A DNA stretch of 64,000 nucleotides, from positions 124,001 to 188,000 of the forward strand of contig NZ_RZGZ01000005.1 in assembly GCF_003990045.1 (NCBI RefSeq), in the 5' to 3' direction. Position numbers and translations under genes: made by a program. Below the pieces are notes generated by a model. The model saw nothing but the letters and a program-made list of their open reading frames with translations. It did not search any database and was not told the origin of the DNA. Each line of letters starts with the position of its first letter. Position 1 is the first letter of the stretch. Below are positions 61,638 through 64,000 of the stretch, piece by piece. Origin of the DNA: Labedella endophytica. GTDB taxonomy: Bacteria > Actinomycetota > Actinomycetes > Actinomycetales > Microbacteriaceae.

Positions 61638-62576
61638 TCAGAAGCCGGTGCGGAGCACGAGCAGCCCCGGCAGCACGGCGAAGGCGACCGAGAGCGGGAG
61701 GATCAGGAAGACGAGCGGAACGAGCATCGCCACCTCCTTCTTCCCGGCGGATTCCAACAGCCGCCGCTTTCCCTCGACGCGGGCGTCGGAGGCTTGCGCG
61801 CGGAGCGTCTCGGCGAGGGGGCTCCCCCGCTCGAGCGCTCCCGTGAGCTGCTCGACCGTGCGGGTGAGCGCAGGGACGCGGATCCGTTCGGACAGTTCGA
61901 TCAGCGCGCGCGACAGCGGAGTGCCCGAGCCCACGTCCGAGACGACCCGCCGGAACTCGACGGAGAACTCTCCCGAGCTCACGGCGGCGACACGGCGCAT
62001 CGAGTCGAGGATGCCTTCCCCGGCCGACAGGCTCAGGCTGAGGAAGCCGAGCACCGTCGGGAGCTCTTGCTCGAGGCGCGCCACCCGTGCCTTGGCGGCC
62101 CGGGAGAGCTCCCACTCGCACCCGAACGCTCCGGCGAGCGCCCCGATCAGAGGGAGGGCGCCGAGGACGACGGGAGGGAATGCACCGGCGAGGAGGGTGG
62201 CGACCGCTGGCAGTCCCCCGACAGCGAACCCCGCGAGCGCGCACAGCAACTCCCGACGGCGGAAGGAGGAGACATCGAGGGACGACCCTCGCTGCGCGAG
62301 ACGCAGGGCGACGGTCTCGTTCGTGGAGAGGACCAGGGAGAAGGCACCGACGAAGCGTCCGACGATCGGGTTGAGCAGTCGCCAGATGACGAGGAGCGGG
62401 TCGCCGCTCGGTCGGTCGACGAGCACGCGTGCCTCCTCCGACACGTCGACGACGTACGGCGCGACCCGATCGGACAGGCGGGGAGCGCCGATACGCGGCG
62501 TGATACTGACGAGCGTCCACAACCCGAGGCCGAGAGCGGCGCCGAGGATCACCGCCCACGGTGCCGAGGCGATCAC
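61638..62576 (-). CDS. TadC-like secretion-system F protein
   Basis: Inner-membrane platform protein of the Tad pilus. 312 residues with a GspF-like domain: LEQELPTVLGFLSLSLSAGEGILDSMRRVA near residue 170 and SDARVEGKRRLLESAGKKEVAMLVPLVFLILPLSVAFAV near the end. GTG 62576 overlaps the upstream TadB-like stop. Confidence 0.9.
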   Translation of the reverse strand: MIASAPWAVILGAALGLGLWTLVSITPRIGAPRLSDRVAPYVVDVSEEARVLVDRPSGDPLLVIWRLLNPIVGRFVGAFSLVLSTNETVALRLAQRGSSLDVSSFRRRELLCALAGFAVGGLPAVATLLAGAFPPVVLGALPLIGALAGAFGCEWELSRAAKARVARLEQELPTVLGFLSLSLSAGEGILDSMRRVAAVSSGEFSVEFRRVVSDVGSGTPLSRALIELSERIRVPALTRTVEQLTGALERGSPLAETLRAQASDARVEGKRRLLESAGKKEVAMLVPLVFLILPLSVAFAVLPGLLVLRTGF

Positions 62577-63433
62577 CGGAACCACCTCCGCTCGGACGGC
62601 AGTCGCCCGACGACGAGCATGAGCCGGTAGGCGAGGACCGAGACCACCGCTCCGACCAGGATGAGGGCCGTCCCCTCGGGCGCGGCGTACGCGGCCGCCG
62701 CCTCGGGCCGGGTCGACAGGAGTACGAGGATGAGCCACGGCGCGGCGACACCGAGTTTCGCGGCGTTACGGACCCACGACTGCCGGGCGTCGAGCTCTGC
62801 CCGGGTCGCCGCCTCGTCCCGCAGCGACGCCGAGAGTTGGCGCAGGATCGCGGTGAGATCGGAGCCCCCCACCTCGCGGGCCATGCGCAGAGTCTCGAGG
62901 ACACGATCGGCGACGGGATCGTCGAGTGTCGCCTTGAGCCGGTCGAGGGCCCCTCCCCACGAAGCGGATGCCGCGTAGTCGCGAGCGAAGGCACGGAACT
63001 CGGGCCGCAGGTCCTCCGGTCCCTGACGTCCGAGGCTCCCGACCGCGTCGGGGACGGCGAGACCCGAACGGGCTGCCGCGACCAGGTGGTCGACCACATC
63101 GGGCCAGAGCGCCGAGCGCTCCCGGCGGCGACCCCCGGCACGCAGGCTGACGAGGATCCAGGGAAGGGCCGTCCCAGCCACCGCCGTGAGGAGCCCCACG
63201 AGAGGGACGGACGTGACGAGGAGGGCGACCCCGGCGAGAACGAGTCCCACGATGACGCTCACGAGGAGGAAGACCGGAACGGGCACGCGACCGAGGCCGG
63301 CGAGACCGAGTCGCGCACGGACGGGTGCCCACCGGTCGCGACGGTCCCGCTTCCGCTCACCGGCGGGCCATAGTCGCGGTGACACCAGGAGGAGGAGACC
63401 TCCTCCGAGGCCCGCCCCGAGCACCCACATCAT
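62573..63433 (-). CDS. TadB-like secretion-system F protein
   Basis: Second platform protein of the Tad pilus. 286 residues: membrane segments (VPVPVFLLVSVIVGLVLAGVALLV and others) and the GspF-like region ERSALWPDVVDHLVAAARSGLAVPDAVGSL with LETLRMAREVGGSDLTAILRQLSASLRDE. ATG 63433 overlaps the TadA stop by 4 bases. Confidence 0.9.
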   Translation of the reverse strand: MMWVLGAGLGGGLLLLVSPRLWPAGERKRDRRDRWAPVRARLGLAGLGRVPVPVFLLVSVIVGLVLAGVALLVTSVPLVGLLTAVAGTALPWILVSLRAGGRRRERSALWPDVVDHLVAAARSGLAVPDAVGSLGRQGPEDLRPEFRAFARDYAASASWGGALDRLKATLDDPVADRVLETLRMAREVGGSDLTAILRQLSASLRDEAATRAELDARQSWVRNAAKLGVAAPWLILVLLSTRPEAAAAYAAPEGTALILVGAVVSVLAYRLMLVVGRLPSERRWFR

Positions 63434-64000
63434 CGGATCGTCCCCCCGCCCCTCACCGGGTGCCACCCCGTGGGCACGAGAGCGCCGTCCCGCGTCTCGA
63501 AGACACAACTCGCCTCGATCCCGCCGTCGATCCCGCTCCCCGTGGGGGCGAGGATCTCCTGCACGCGACGCCGCCCGTCCGGGTCGAGCACGCAGGGCAC
63601 GACGAGGTCGATACTCGAGGCCACCGCCGGCCGAACGAAGGCGGAGTCGATGTTGCGGCCGGCGAGCAGTGGGAGCGTGCTGAGCTTCACGAGGGCGTCC
63701 CGCGCGGAGTTCGCGTGCACGGACGATGCCCCGGGGAGTCCTGAGTTCATGGCGATGAGGAGGTCGAGTGCCTCGGCCTCCCTGACCTCTCCGACCACCA
63801 GGCGATCCGGCCTCATCCGCAGGGCCTCCTTCACGAGGCGCCGCAACGTGATCTCGCCCGTGCCCTCGAGGCTCGGTTGCCGGCCCTGGAGACCGACGAC
63901 GTCCTGCCCGGGGAGGTCGAGTTCGAACGTCTCCTCCACCGTCACGATGCGCTCGTCGGGTCGAGCGGCTCCGAGGAGTGCCGACAGCATCGTCGTCTTT
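63430..64000 (-). CDS. Tad pilus ATPase TadA/CpaF, C-terminal part (cut by window edge)
   Basis: Secretion ATPase that powers pilus assembly. Only the last 190 residues lie in the window; it starts inside Walker A (KTTMLSALLG). Visible motifs: RIVTVEETFELDL (Asp box), LRRLVKEALRMRPDRLVVGEVREAEALDLLIAMNSG (Walker B region) and SVHANSARDALVKL with the His box. It is the upstream gene of the tad operon, continuing beyond the right edge. The operon order is tadA-tadB-tadC-flp-tadE-tadE-tadG. Confidence 0.93.
   Translation of the reverse strand, partial: KTTMLSALLGAARPDERIVTVEETFELDLPGQDVVGLQGRQPSLEGTGEITLRRLVKEALRMRPDRLVVGEVREAEALDLLIAMNSGLPGASSVHANSARDALVKLSTLPLLAGRNIDSAFVRPAVASSIDLVVPCVLDPDGRRRVQEILAPTGSGIDGGIEASCVFETRDGALVPTGWHPVRGGGTIR

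Overview
The window is GC-rich chromosomal DNA with densely packed, often overlapping genes. It suggests an actinobacterium of the family Microbacteriaceae. The evidence is an actinobacterial ftsE-ftsX-smpB-ssrA block next to prfB, gltX without a glutaminyl-tRNA synthetase, a tad pilus cluster with a 61-residue pilin, many genes that appear to be translated from leaderless mRNAs, and a tmRNA tag (ANSKRTDFALAA) close to the one I recall for Tropheryma. No insertion sequence, integrase, phage gene or CRISPR array was seen. Genus-level assignment is not possible from the sequence alone.

Layout. 1-4.7 kb (minus strand): ddl (cut by the window edge), gpsA, plsC, leuD, leuC, and a short leucine-rich leader ORF in front of leuC. 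4.7-6.6 kb: a TerC-family membrane protein and a lipoprotein. 6.7-12.2 kb: an oligopeptide/oligosaccharide-type ABC importer (binding protein, two permeases, one double ATPase). 12.2-12.8 kb: a 0.5 kb non-coding stretch with a seven-copy 19-bp repeat array, a terminator and tRNA-Glu. 12.9-16.9 kb: a lipid kinase, an MBL-fold hydrolase, a SigB/F-type sigma factor and a convergent GAF-ANTAR regulator. 17.1-22.0 kb: ABC exporter, serine hydrolase and two-component system, resembling an envelope-stress or drug-response module. 22-26.6 kb: YCII protein, amine oxidase, tRNA-Gln, thioredoxin-reductase-like protein and gltX. 26.6-41.4 kb: branched-chain amino acid and serine synthesis (ilvE, leuB, serA, ilvC, ilvN, ilvB, ilvD), interleaved with MFS transporters, a TetR regulator and small membrane proteins. 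41.5-43.8 kb: trehalose synthesis (otsB, otsA). 44-47.6 kb: small conserved genes, including a membrane protein/XRE regulator pair behind a large inverted repeat. 47.7-48.0 kb: tRNA-Lys with two tandem copies of its 3' end. 48.2-58.6 kb: hisN-type phosphatase, poxB-like enzyme, ssrA, smpB, ftsX, ftsE, prfB, an MFS protein and a BCCT transporter. 58.8-64 kb: lipoprotein, ASCH protein and the tad pilus operon running off the right edge.

How the genes work together. The window holds nearly the whole leucine/valine/isoleucine pathway in three separate blocks (leuCD; leuB-ilvE; ilvD-ilvB-ilvN-ilvC). Only leuCD shows a leader peptide. That leader overlaps a strong hairpin, and its leucine-codon region is complementary to the leuC Shine-Dalgarno sequence, which suggests leucine-responsive attenuation. 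A second recurring theme is leaderless expression: in about a dozen genes a TAnnnT-like -10 box lies 6-7 (sometimes 8-9) nt before the start codon. In two cases the TAG stop codon of the upstream gene forms the first three bases of that -10 box.
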